From assembly GCF_024169655.1 (NCBI RefSeq), contig NZ_JALJWV010000001.1, positions 4,446,001 through 4,510,000 on the forward strand: 64,000 nucleotides of DNA. The letters are read 5' to 3'. The translations under genes were made by a program, and so were the position numbers. The notes under the pieces were generated by a model. It was not told the DNA's origin, did not search any database, and saw only the letters and a program-made list of their open reading frames with translations. Shown piece by piece: positions 52,701 through 60,262 of this stretch. Numbering within the stretch: position 1 is the stretch's first letter; every line of letters starts with the position of its first letter. The stretch comes from Pseudomonas marginalis (GTDB lineage: Bacteria; Pseudomonadota; Gammaproteobacteria; Pseudomonadales; Pseudomonadaceae).

Positions 52701-55611
52701 GGCCAAGGGCATCGGGCTCTGCGGCGATATGGGCCGTATCGACGTGACTGACGTAGTGCGCGATGTCGCGCCGGTCGGGATAAAACGAGCCGTCCGGCGC
52801 ACGATGGCGCAACAGGGCGCGAGCGACCTGATTGCGAAAATCGGCGACGCGGTGCTGCGCATCCAACCCGAGTCGACGCTGCTCATCGTCGGACAACTGA
52901 CGCATGATCGCCAGATAGAAAGCGTTGGCGCCGCTCAGCATGGCGCCGGTGCGCGACTCACGGTGGTAATACGGTGAAAATCGTCCTTGGTCCTGATCAA
53001 TGACCACCACGCTGCGGTCTTGCGCCCCCTGCGAAACATAGGGCACCGCTTGCGTGGCCGGGCTGACCAGCAACGCCTGGGCGCTGCCGTCGCGCAGCAC
53101 GCAGTGGGCGAAATGCGCGGCCCAGTCCTGGGTTTGCCGGGCATACCGGCGCGGATGAAACAGACCATCGACGATGGCTTCGCGGCGCGCCACCTGGCGC
53201 GCGGCGCGCAATGCGTCGTAAAGCGCCTCGGGTTGCAGTTGCGACTGCAGCAATTGGGTCTGCTGATGCGCCGATAACGGGTGTTCGCGCAACACCTCCA
53301 GCAGCCGCGCCAGGCTCAATTCGGGGTGCAAGGTCCGTAGTTGGGCAATCACCGCCGGTACGGGCTGATCGAGGTTGACACGCTCGGGCAACAAGCTGAG
53401 CACCGACGCACTCGCGCCCGCTGCGTCAGCACGCCGGGTCTGGGCAAACCGCGTGAGCGCGTCAAACAGGTCGATCCTCAAGGCCCTGGCTTTAGTCGCC
53501 AATTGCTGGCACAGCACCTGCACGCCCCCTGAAACAAGCGTCGGCAACAACGCCACGATAGCCTGTGCCGGATGGGCGGTGAAGCGGCGCGGCGTGGCAT
53601 AGGCGAACGCATGGTTTTCCAGCGCGGTCAGCGTGACCACCGCGGTTGTCGCGCGCGTTGCCTGTTTGCTGTAGCGACGCACCTCCAGGCCCTGATGGTT
53701 TTCAATGCTCAAGCAGGTCTCCACCGGCCAACCCTGCAGTTGGGTGAGCAGCGGCGCCATGACGTCCAGCGCGTCGATCGGCGCGGGGCGTTCGGGGTCG
53801 GCCGTGGCCACCCAATCGATCAGCCGGTCGGCGCGCAACCGATGCACCGCGTCGACCAGGGACGCCGACGCGGGCGCGCCCTCCCATACCTGGCTCAAGG
53901 TCTGCACCGAGGTAGCGCTCGTTTCGAGGACAACCTCAATGTCCCGTAGCGGTACGTCCTGACTGCCGAGCATTCTTTCGAGCACCTGCGGGCTCGTCAG
54001 CTGCCGATGCTCGGGCCCTGCACCGTGCTGCCGGGACAAGCGTTGATACAAGTGCTGATGGCGACGCTGCACGCTGCGCGCCAAACGAGTATGCAATCGG
54101 CCACTGATCAGCAAATCGGCAAGGTCGGCAAACCCCTGGACCAACTCGACCGGCTCACCCAGCAGCGCCCGCTGCCCACCTTCGACCAGCGCTTGCTCCA
54201 TCGCCACGAACATCGCAAAGGCCCTTACCCGCCCCAACCCTTTCAACGCCCCCGGCACCGGGATCAACAGCACATCGAGAATTTCACTGATGAGGGTCTG
54301 GAACAGCTCAAGCATCGTGGACATAAACCCGGGCGTCTGGTGGGCCAGCTCCTGCAGATTGGCGCGACTGCGCTTGAGATAGAAATCGTTCAAGCTCACC
54401 GGCGGGACCTTTTGCACGGCGTTGCGCACATAGCCGACCTTGTCGACGATATCGACTTTCGGAATCGCTCGGGCCAGCCAGTCGACCAGCTTTTCCAAGC
54501 CCTCAAGGTCGCGACGCGGCTGCGCGGTCTGGGCGATTTGCTTGAGCCGCGCACAGTCACTCAGACACATGATCTGGTACAGCCAACCGGTCTGCCCCTC
54601 GCGGTAGGCCGAATGAAACTGCGCATGAAACACCTCGCAGGCTTCCCGATGGCTGTCGTGATGACGCAGAGACCCGCCGGGGCGATTCGGGATAAAACTG
54701 AAGGCCCCCTTGCAACCGCTGACGGAGAACACGATGTGGGGAATGCTCAAGCTGTCGCCGGGAGGCTTGCCGACGTACTGCCCGACAAAGCCGATCGATT
54801 GTGGCAGCCAACTGACGTTGTCCGTCCCATGGGGCACGAACAACAGCATTTCCTCTACGTGCTCCCAGCGCGCCTCTCCCGCCAACGCACGTTTCACCTG
54901 CTGGTATTTGTCCCGGTCGACGCGGCTGGCTTTGGTGTCCCTCAAGGCGTCGATGAGGGCAAACGCAAACTCGGCATTGGCTAACCGCATGATGCCGCTG
55001 CCCAGCGAAGCGTTGGCCTGCAGCGCCTGGTCGAGATGGTCGCGCAGTTGCCCGCCGAGATCGAGCCGGCGCACCAGCGCAATGAAATCGCTGGCGGTCG
55101 CATTGACGCCCTGGTCGAGGTAACTGGCATCGGCCAGGCCGGTGCGGCCGGGGTAGCTCCAACCGGTCAGGCCGTCATAGTTCATACAGGCGGCGTCCCA
55201 TAGGGTCACGTGCGAGACCAGGATCTCATCGCCTTTAAATTCGCGCCGGACTCGACCGGACGGCTTGAGGTAACGGGTATGGATCTTCGCTACCGTAGGG
55301 TCGATGTCCTGGCCGGTCAGGGCTTTCAATTCACTGCGCAACGACGCCATGGCGTGTTCTTCGAACGCAACGGTGAATTGGCGAATGTCGCGCTCCAGGG
55401 TGTGCTGGGCATCGATCCAGGCCCTTTGCAGGCTCACGTACTCGCGTTGTTCTGCGAGGTTTAGCACGCCCAGAAGGCCATCGAACTCGGTTCTCAAGGC
55501 ATCCAGGGCTTGCAAGGCCGACCACTCCGGGCCAGCCATCAAGGGCGCGCGCTGCTGCGCGATAAAATCGGTCAGTTCGTTCTGCGGCGCGGGGTTAATC
55601 GGCTCGCCCAT
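49744..55611 (-). CDS. Giant NEL-like LRR protein with glycine at the catalytic cysteine position
   Basis: A 1955-residue protein. Residues ~1-350 resemble the DUF6543/dermonecrotic-toxin-type N-terminus (GAFSFIPNRPGGSLRHHDSHREACEVF). About 850-1180 hold a second such module (SPYYHRESRTGAMLSGANAFYLAIMRQLS; NGAGAWRHEWENPLTWDGHKAFQRLG). Leucine-rich repeats span ~1475-1640 (VEVLSLKNNRLQAIP; LSLLNLSNNQLRFRL). A NEL-type E3-ligase-like domain spans ~1670-1955. In the usual pattern LF-x8-C-x-D, the Cys position is G1758 (codon 50338-50340) while D1760 remains; the only nearby Cys is C1826. No signal peptide is seen. CAGGAG precedes the ATG. Likely an effector-type protein with unknown delivery; it may be an inactive ligase. 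Confidence 0.85.
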   Translation of the reverse strand: MGEPINPAPQNELTDFIAQQRAPLMAGPEWSALQALDALRTEFDGLLGVLNLAEQREYVSLQRAWIDAQHTLERDIRQFTVAFEEHAMASLRSELKALTGQDIDPTVAKIHTRYLKPSGRVRREFKGDEILVSHVTLWDAACMNYDGLTGWSYPGRTGLADASYLDQGVNATASDFIALVRRLDLGGQLRDHLDQALQANASLGSGIMRLANAEFAFALIDALRDTKASRVDRDKYQQVKRALAGEARWEHVEEMLLFVPHGTDNVSWLPQSIGFVGQYVGKPPGDSLSIPHIVFSVSGCKGAFSFIPNRPGGSLRHHDSHREACEVFHAQFHSAYREGQTGWLYQIMCLSDCARLKQIAQTAQPRRDLEGLEKLVDWLARAIPKVDIVDKVGYVRNAVQKVPPVSLNDFYLKRSRANLQELAHQTPGFMSTMLELFQTLISEILDVLLIPVPGALKGLGRVRAFAMFVAMEQALVEGGQRALLGEPVELVQGFADLADLLISGRLHTRLARSVQRRHQHLYQRLSRQHGAGPEHRQLTSPQVLERMLGSQDVPLRDIEVVLETSATSVQTLSQVWEGAPASASLVDAVHRLRADRLIDWVATADPERPAPIDALDVMAPLLTQLQGWPVETCLSIENHQGLEVRRYSKQATRATTAVVTLTALENHAFAYATPRRFTAHPAQAIVALLPTLVSGGVQVLCQQLATKARALRIDLFDALTRFAQTRRADAAGASASVLSLLPERVNLDQPVPAVIAQLRTLHPELSLARLLEVLREHPLSAHQQTQLLQSQLQPEALYDALRAARQVARREAIVDGLFHPRRYARQTQDWAAHFAHCVLRDGSAQALLVSPATQAVPYVSQGAQDRSVVVIDQDQGRFSPYYHRESRTGAMLSGANAFYLAIMRQLSDDEQRRLGLDAQHRVADFRNQVARALLRHRAPDGSFYPDRRDIAHYVSHVDTAHIAAEPDALGLYRQGTERYLRLDDAYFKVAEQPWRIVHPSLNDAYSPLLSHNGAGAWRHEWENPLTWDGHKAFQRLGPFARALPADAIEQIQRISGVTADILRRIHTGNERPPVAVLETLERFTLHQRVSSGVDAGRDFFDRVLGEVGNESAEALVGQAGGSRVEQVALIEAKVARDRPHMERLFFKALSPKQAPSSDPLAQVLQRDFPSLTAALAEELVRDITAQERLSLQADRIPLSLMSAVRWRVSAARKIRALQGLYLPAAASEETSRLILHTLPDIDGWPSHLRVEVWERGRLIDRIGPVDAALRRILEPVDVDYQAYILLANGERQPTGRPGAFLAVLLDALPSIERDALHYTHDALRQEIEQRSQHTLSRFDPQRRPWYIPPQRLADGRVGYPLSGGEHWGPVDREQVARLRQLFPTKTDEQAFELLNNLSDSVQEREASINFMFKERAVLNDNLDRWCLLGKPEHLSAQREAAARIRRCWAKEDSIRGIPYELVLDDLALSDLPTLGAYFGHVEVLSLKNNRLQAIPASFLRCFPQVRWAFFNGNHLQRFPVGLTQLGYLSLLNLSNNQLRFRLGDVERLADMTSLVKLDLSVNPLRQGQRLKLHQLKKLRVLNLRNTQIESLPLGATSLRSLERFDLRDNRISVLTSLDLFIFPNVYRAMNLQGNPLSQGSLQVIRRYREVPGQSDIDFGLDTQPTAAPTGSDRWLVVLPFDEVPRYKELWKQLQKRQMAEDFFALLERIAAYPPLVAPGFRALRNDLTYRVWQLIESAIHNEQLAVILFQHRFELNRGVDGWLLSLNALELKFLPIELLARDADGDAAPLLNYFRAMHRFRIIDVIVERSHVTPEPEAQSSIILACRIALAHSLDLPLGFDERLARTMPGPNADFIATTHGFIVAAEADVDWPALFAQEDYWRQFLMRKYHARFDAQLGRYDREMERAQEGVESGEMSEGAYLRRVRQIQVMRTRDEEQLIDQLTREEWTRFVTG

Positions 55612-55682
55612 GGTGTCGCTCCTGAAAAGCTCAGCCTAGCGCCTCGCCGTCAGCCTCTCAGGTAGTTATGTAGCGCCATGGA

Positions 55683-56273
55683 TCAGCCGTGGTTCTTGTC
55701 GAAAACCGCCGGCCCCATCGCCGCGATCTGGCCCTCGATCAACGCATCGAAGGGGTTGAGCAACGGCTCGAACGATGTCGGCGCCTCCAGCACCTGCAAC
55801 GCCTGCACAATCGCCTCTACCGTCGACAACGCACCGGGGCCCGGCGCCTTGCGCAGGCGGTAGCGCGAGACGGCGCCCGCGGCCAGCGTCACCCTGGGCA
55901 GCGCCGCCAGCAGCGGGTTGAGGTGCAACAGCTTGCGCGCCTTGCGCCAGGTGCCGTCGGGCACCACCAGCAACACCGGCTCGTCACCCGGCCCATACGC
56001 CTGCAGCGGTTGGGCATCGTCAGCCGGAAACAACAGGCGCGCCTGATAACCAGGCGGGTTCAACAAGCTCGGCAGATCATCGAATACCTCGCCCACCACC
56101 AACTGCGCATTCTTCAAGCCCAACGCCGCCAGCCGCGCGGTATTGAGCGCATGGTTGACCTCGCTCGGGTGCTGCAGCAGTAACACGCGGGTGCGGCTGT
56201 CGAGGCTGGGGATCAGCGCGCACAGGCAATGGCTGGCGGGCCGCAGGCAACGGGAGCATTGGGGTCTGGACAT
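55683..56273 (-). CDS. tapT: tRNA-uridine aminocarboxypropyltransferase (DTW domain) TapT
   Basis: A 196-residue DTW-domain enzyme that adds the 3-amino-3-carboxypropyl group of SAM to uridine (acp3U) in tRNA. The N-terminal zinc-type cysteines CSRCLRPASHCLC (6-18) are followed by LLLQHPSEVNHALNTARLA and the signature LLVVPDGTWRKARKLL (the D-T-W region reads DGTW), then RYRLRKAPGPGALSTVEAI. It is upstream of the NEL-like gene on the same strand with a 71-bp gap, so read-through transcription is possible. Confidence 0.94.
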   Translation of the reverse strand: MSRPQCSRCLRPASHCLCALIPSLDSRTRVLLLQHPSEVNHALNTARLAALGLKNAQLVVGEVFDDLPSLLNPPGYQARLLFPADDAQPLQAYGPGDEPVLLVVPDGTWRKARKLLHLNPLLAALPRVTLAAGAVSRYRLRKAPGPGALSTVEAIVQALQVLEAPTSFEPLLNPFDALIEGQIAAMGPAVFDKNHG

Positions 56274-56279
56274 GGTTTT

Positions 56280-57173
56280 TCAGGCCTGGTTGAGCTGGGT
56301 TTTGAGCAAGTCGCGAAAGGTCTGGATCAGCGGTTCACGGCTACGGCCACGGCGCATGATCATCGAGAACGGCGCCTGGTAGCCGAAGGTCGCCGGCAGC
56401 AGCACGCGCAGGTCGCCCTTGTCGGCCCAGGCCTGGGCGTAGTGCTCGGGCAGGTAGCCGATGTAGGCGCCGGACAACACCAGGATCAGTTGCGCCTCCA
56501 TACTTTCCACGGTGGCGGCGCTGTGCTTGAAGCCATGGCGTGCCAGCTCCGCCTGGCTCCAGTAGCCGCGTCCGACCATGCGTTGTTGGGTGATCACCTG
56601 TTCAGGGATGCGCCGCTCATTGAACAGCGGGTGCCGGGTGCTGCAATACAACCAGTGCTGCTCGCGGTACAGCGGCATATAGATCAGCCCGCTCATGCGA
56701 TTGGAAAACGCGCCGATGGCCAGGTCCAGGCGGTTGTCCTGCACGCCCAGTTGCAGTTCGTAAGGGCTCAGCACCGACAAATGCAAATGCACCGCCGGGT
56801 GTTCCAGGCTGTAGGCGCCGATCACCTCGGCGAACGGCAGGGCCTTGTCGCTGACGGTGGAATCGAGCACGCCGAGCTTGAGCGTGCCACGCAGTTCGCC
56901 TTTGAGCGCGGCGGCGTATTGCTCGAAGCCTTCGAGCTCGCCCAGTAGCCGCAGGGTTTCCTGATGGAACAGCTCGCCCTTGCTGGTCAGGCTGAACCCG
57001 CCCCGGCCACGGTGGCACAGCACCAGGCCCAACGCCGATTCGAGCTGGCTCATATAGGTGCTGATCGCCGAGGTCGAGAGGTTGAGTTCGTGCTGCGCAT
57101 TGGCGAACCCCTGGTGGCGCACGATGCTGACGAAGATGCGCAGGAGTTTCAGGTCGGGCAAGGCGTTGGCCAT
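56280..57173 (-). CDS. gbuR: LysR-family regulator of guanidinobutyrase (GbuR)
   Basis: A 297-residue LysR protein with the N-terminal winged HTH (LKLLRIFVSIVRHQGFANAQHELNLSTSAISTYMSQLESALGLVL, in segments, residues 8-53) and a substrate-binding domain from about 90. It is divergent from gbuA, matching the gbuA-gbuR pair known in P. aeruginosa, where GbuR activates gbuA in response to 4-guanidinobutyrate. A near-perfect palindrome sits in the shared promoter region. Confidence 0.9.
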   Translation of the reverse strand: MANALPDLKLLRIFVSIVRHQGFANAQHELNLSTSAISTYMSQLESALGLVLCHRGRGGFSLTSKGELFHQETLRLLGELEGFEQYAAALKGELRGTLKLGVLDSTVSDKALPFAEVIGAYSLEHPAVHLHLSVLSPYELQLGVQDNRLDLAIGAFSNRMSGLIYMPLYREQHWLYCSTRHPLFNERRIPEQVITQQRMVGRGYWSQAELARHGFKHSAATVESMEAQLILVLSGAYIGYLPEHYAQAWADKGDLRVLLPATFGYQAPFSMIMRRGRSREPLIQTFRDLLKTQLNQA

Positions 57174-57216
57174 GGTCGGCTCCGGGGAGGTGATCGCAGC
57201 AGTCTACCTGTCGGCA

Positions 57217-57240
57217 TTAGTTTAGAAAAATCTGAACTAA
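57217..57240. promoter_or_regulatory. Candidate GbuR operator palindrome
   Basis: The arms TTAGTTTAGA and TCTGAACTAA flank AAAA; nine of ten positions are complementary, and the outer TTAGTT/AACTAA is exact. It lies in the 149-bp region between gbuR and gbuA, 83 bp upstream of gbuA, as expected for a LysR recognition site. Confidence 0.7.
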
Positions 57241-57322
57241 GTATTTACCCCTAGCGATTCTTCCTACCCCGGGCTTTTCGCAGAATCGGCCACTAATAAA
57301 CACAACACGATGAGGCAATCCC

Positions 57323-58273
57323 GTGGACAAGATTTTCCACCAACCACTGGGCGGCAACGAAATGCCGCGCTTCGCCGGCATCGCCACCATGATGCGTCTT
57401 CCCCATTTGCAATCGGCCAAGGGCCTGGACGCGGCCTTTATCGGCGTGCCGCTGGACATCGGCACCTCGCTGCGCGCCGGCACCCGCTTCGGCCCGCGGG
57501 AAATCCGCGCCGAATCGGTGATGATCCGCCCGTACAACATGGCCACCGGTGCCGCACCGTTCGACTCGCTGTCGGTGGCCGACATCGGCGACGTGGCGAT
57601 CAACACCTTCAACCTGCTCGACGCCGTGCGCATCATTGAAGAAGCCTACGACGAGATCCTCGAGCACAACGTGATCCCCATGACCCTGGGCGGCGACCAC
57701 ACCATCACCCTGCCGATCCTGCGGGCGATCCACAAGAAACACGGCAAGGTCGGGCTGGTACACATCGATGCCCATGCCGACGTCAACGACCATATGTTCG
57801 GCGAGAAAATCGCCCACGGCACCACCTTCCGCCGCGCGGTGGAAGAAGGCTTGCTCGATTGCGACCGCGTGGTACAGATCGGCCTGCGCGCCCAGGGCTA
57901 TACCGCCGAAGACTTCAACTGGAGCCGCAAGCAAGGCTTTCGCGTGGTGCAGGCCGAAGAATGCTGGCACCACTCCCTCGCGCCGTTGATGGCCGAAGTG
58001 CGCGAAAAAGTCGGTGGCGGCCCGGTGTACCTGAGCTTTGACATCGACGGCATCGACCCGGCCTGGGCGCCCGGCACCGGCACCCCGGAAATCGGCGGGC
58101 TGACCACTATCCAGGCGATCGAAATCATCCGCGGCTGCCAAGGCCTCGACCTGATTGGTTGCGACCTGGTAGAAGTTTCGCCGCCTTACGACACCACCGG
58201 CAACACCTCGCTGCTGGGCGCCAACCTGCTGTACGAAATGCTTTGCGTACTGCCCGGTGTGGTGCACCGCTGA
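57323..58273 (+). CDS. gbuA: Guanidinobutyrase GbuA (ureohydrolase family)
   Basis: A 316-residue arginase/agmatinase-fold enzyme. Mn ligands are visible: H126 in LGGDHTITLP, D149, H151 and D153 in HIDAHADVND, and the aspartates in SFDIDGIDPAWAPGTGTPE near 232-234. By context with gbuR and the transporter pair it is guanidinobutyrase, giving 4-aminobutyrate and urea from 4-guanidinobutyrate. Agmatinase (SpeB) or guanidine hydrolase activity cannot be excluded from sequence alone. It shares one base with the next gene's start. Confidence 0.9.
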   Translation: MDKIFHQPLGGNEMPRFAGIATMMRLPHLQSAKGLDAAFIGVPLDIGTSLRAGTRFGPREIRAESVMIRPYNMATGAAPFDSLSVADIGDVAINTFNLLDAVRIIEEAYDEILEHNVIPMTLGGDHTITLPILRAIHKKHGKVGLVHIDAHADVNDHMFGEKIAHGTTFRRAVEEGLLDCDRVVQIGLRAQGYTAEDFNWSRKQGFRVVQAEECWHHSLAPLMAEVREKVGGGPVYLSFDIDGIDPAWAPGTGTPEIGGLTTIQAIEIIRGCQGLDLIGCDLVEVSPPYDTTGNTSLLGANLLYEMLCVLPGVVHR

Positions 58274-58695
58274 TGAGCACCCATGAGGTGTTGAAAGCGG
58301 CGGCCGACCTAGTGTCGGCCTTCGCACGCAACGACCGCGAGGCTTACTTCGGCGCATTCAGCGCCGACGCCAGCTTCGTGTTCTACACCCTGCCCCAGCC
58401 GCTGCTCAGTCGCGATGCCTACCAGGCGTTGTGGGACAGCTGGCGCCGGGACGAGGGGTTCGAGGTGCTGTCCTGCATCTCGAGCAACGCCGTTGTCAGC
58501 CTGCAGGGTGATGTGGCGATTTTTATGCATGACGTGGCCACCGAGCTGCGCATGAACGGGGAGCAATTCAATAGCCAGGAACGCGAGACCATTGTCTTCA
58601 CACGACAAGGGTTGGACGTACAACAAAAACAAGGCCTGTGGCTGGCCTGTCACGAACATTTGTCCGCTATGCCGGAAGGGCTGCCGCCCCCTTAG
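58273..58695 (+). CDS. NTF2/SnoaL-like protein of the gbu operon
   Basis: A 140-residue protein with the NTF2-like cone fold pattern: the N-terminal helix VLKAAADLVSAFARNDREAYFGAFS, strands ADASFVFYTLP, AIFMHDVATELR and ERETIVFTRQ, and the final WLACHEHLSAMP. It lies at the position of PA1420 in P. aeruginosa, between gbuA and the NCS1 permease. The role is unknown; it may assist transport or catabolism. Start overlaps the gbuA stop by one base. Confidence 0.88.
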   Translation: MSTHEVLKAAADLVSAFARNDREAYFGAFSADASFVFYTLPQPLLSRDAYQALWDSWRRDEGFEVLSCISSNAVVSLQGDVAIFMHDVATELRMNGEQFNSQERETIVFTRQGLDVQQKQGLWLACHEHLSAMPEGLPPP

Positions 58696-58716
58696 CCAAT
58701 GTGATCGGAGCTGATC

Positions 58717-60228
58717 ATGAATAATAAAAACAACGAAAACAGTATTCGCAAGATAGAAACCAACGGGGTCGAACAGATCCCGGACCACGAACGTAGCGCC
58801 GGGCCCAAGGATCTGTTTCGCCTGATCTTCGGCGGCGCCAATACCTTTGCCACGGCGGTGCTGGGCGCCTTTCCGGTGCTGTTCGGCCTGTCGTTCCAGG
58901 CCGGCGTCTGGGCGATTGTGCTGGGCGTGCTGGTGGGTGCGCTGATCCTGGCGCCCATGGGCCTGTTCGGGCCGATCAATGGCACCAATAATGCCGTGTC
59001 GTCCGGGGCGCACTTCGGTGTGCATGGGCGGATTGTCGGCTCGTTTCTGTCATTGCTGACGGCGATTGCCTTCTTCTCACTGTCGGTGTGGAGTTCGGGC
59101 GATGCACTGGTCGGCGGTGCGAAGCGGCTGATCGGCCTGCCGGAAACCGACCTGACCCTGGGCCTGGCCTACGGCGTGTTTGCGATTCTGGTGCTGACGG
59201 TGTGTATCTACGGCTTTCGCTTCATGCTGTGGGTCAACCGCATCGCGGTATGGGCGGCGAGCCTGCTGTTTCTGTTGGGGATCTTCGCGTTCGCGCCGAC
59301 CTTCGACAGCCACTTCGCCGGCAGCGTGGCCCTCGGCCAGAGCGGCTTCTGGGCCGCGTTTATCGGCGCGGCGCTGGTGGCGATGAGTAACCCGATCTCC
59401 TTCGGCGCGTTTCTCGGTGACTGGTCGCGCTATATCCCGCGTGAAACACCGAAAATTCGCATCATGCTCGCAGTGGTCGCGGCACAGATCGCCACCTTGA
59501 TCCCGTTCTTGTTTGGCCTAGCCACCGCGACCATCGTCGCGGTCAAGGCACCGGACTACATCGCGGCCAACAACTACGTCGGCGGTCTGCTGGCGGTGGC
59601 GCCGAGCTGGTTCTTCCTGCCGGTGTGCCTGATCGCGGTGATCGGCGGCATGTCCACCGGCACCACGTCGCTGTATGGCACGGGGTTGGACATGTCCAGC
59701 GTGTTCCCGCGCGCGCTGTCGCGGGTCAAGGCCACGCTGCTGATCGGGCTGATGTCGATTGCCTTCATCTTTATCGGACGTTTCGCCGCCAACCTGGTGC
59801 AGAGCGTGTCGACCTTCGCGGTGCTGATCATCACCTGCACCACCCCGTGGATGGTGATGATGATCATCGGTCTGATCGTGCGTCGCGGCTTCTACTGCCC
59901 GGACGACCTGCAAGTATTTACCCGCGGCGAACGCGGCGGGCGCTACTGGTTCAGCCACGGCTGGAACTGGCGCGGCCTGGGGGCCTGGATTCCGAGCGCG
60001 TTGGTGGGGCTGTGCTTCGTCAACCTGCCGGGGCAGTTTGTCGGGCCATTGGGCAACCTCGCCGAGGGCATCGATATCAGCCTGCCGGTGACCTTGGGGC
60101 TGGCCTCGGTGGTGTACCTGAGCTTGCTGCGCCTGTTCCCGGAACCGGCTGCCGTGTACGGCCCTACCGATCCGCGCAGCGAACGCACGGACGTGCGCGC
60201 TGAACCGGCGCTGCAAAAAGCCGCCTGA
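58717..60228 (+). CDS. NCS1-family purine/cytosine permease-like transporter
   Basis: A 503-residue inner-membrane protein with 12 helices. The NCS1 pattern is visible in DLFRLIFGGANTFATAVLGAFPVLFGLSFQAG, GPINGTNNAVSSGAHFGVHGRIVGSF and SNPISFGAFLGDWSRYIP. It corresponds by order to PA1419. In this cluster it likely imports a guanidino compound such as guanidinobutyrate or a related product. It is 21 bp after the NTF2-like gene. Confidence 0.92.
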   Translation: MNNKNNENSIRKIETNGVEQIPDHERSAGPKDLFRLIFGGANTFATAVLGAFPVLFGLSFQAGVWAIVLGVLVGALILAPMGLFGPINGTNNAVSSGAHFGVHGRIVGSFLSLLTAIAFFSLSVWSSGDALVGGAKRLIGLPETDLTLGLAYGVFAILVLTVCIYGFRFMLWVNRIAVWAASLLFLLGIFAFAPTFDSHFAGSVALGQSGFWAAFIGAALVAMSNPISFGAFLGDWSRYIPRETPKIRIMLAVVAAQIATLIPFLFGLATATIVAVKAPDYIAANNYVGGLLAVAPSWFFLPVCLIAVIGGMSTGTTSLYGTGLDMSSVFPRALSRVKATLLIGLMSIAFIFIGRFAANLVQSVSTFAVLIITCTTPWMVMMIIGLIVRRGFYCPDDLQVFTRGERGGRYWFSHGWNWRGLGAWIPSALVGLCFVNLPGQFVGPLGNLAEGIDISLPVTLGLASVVYLSLLRLFPEPAAVYGPTDPRSERTDVRAEPALQKAA

Positions 60229-60262
60229 TTTCCATAAAAAAGATAATCGGAGACCCGCCATC

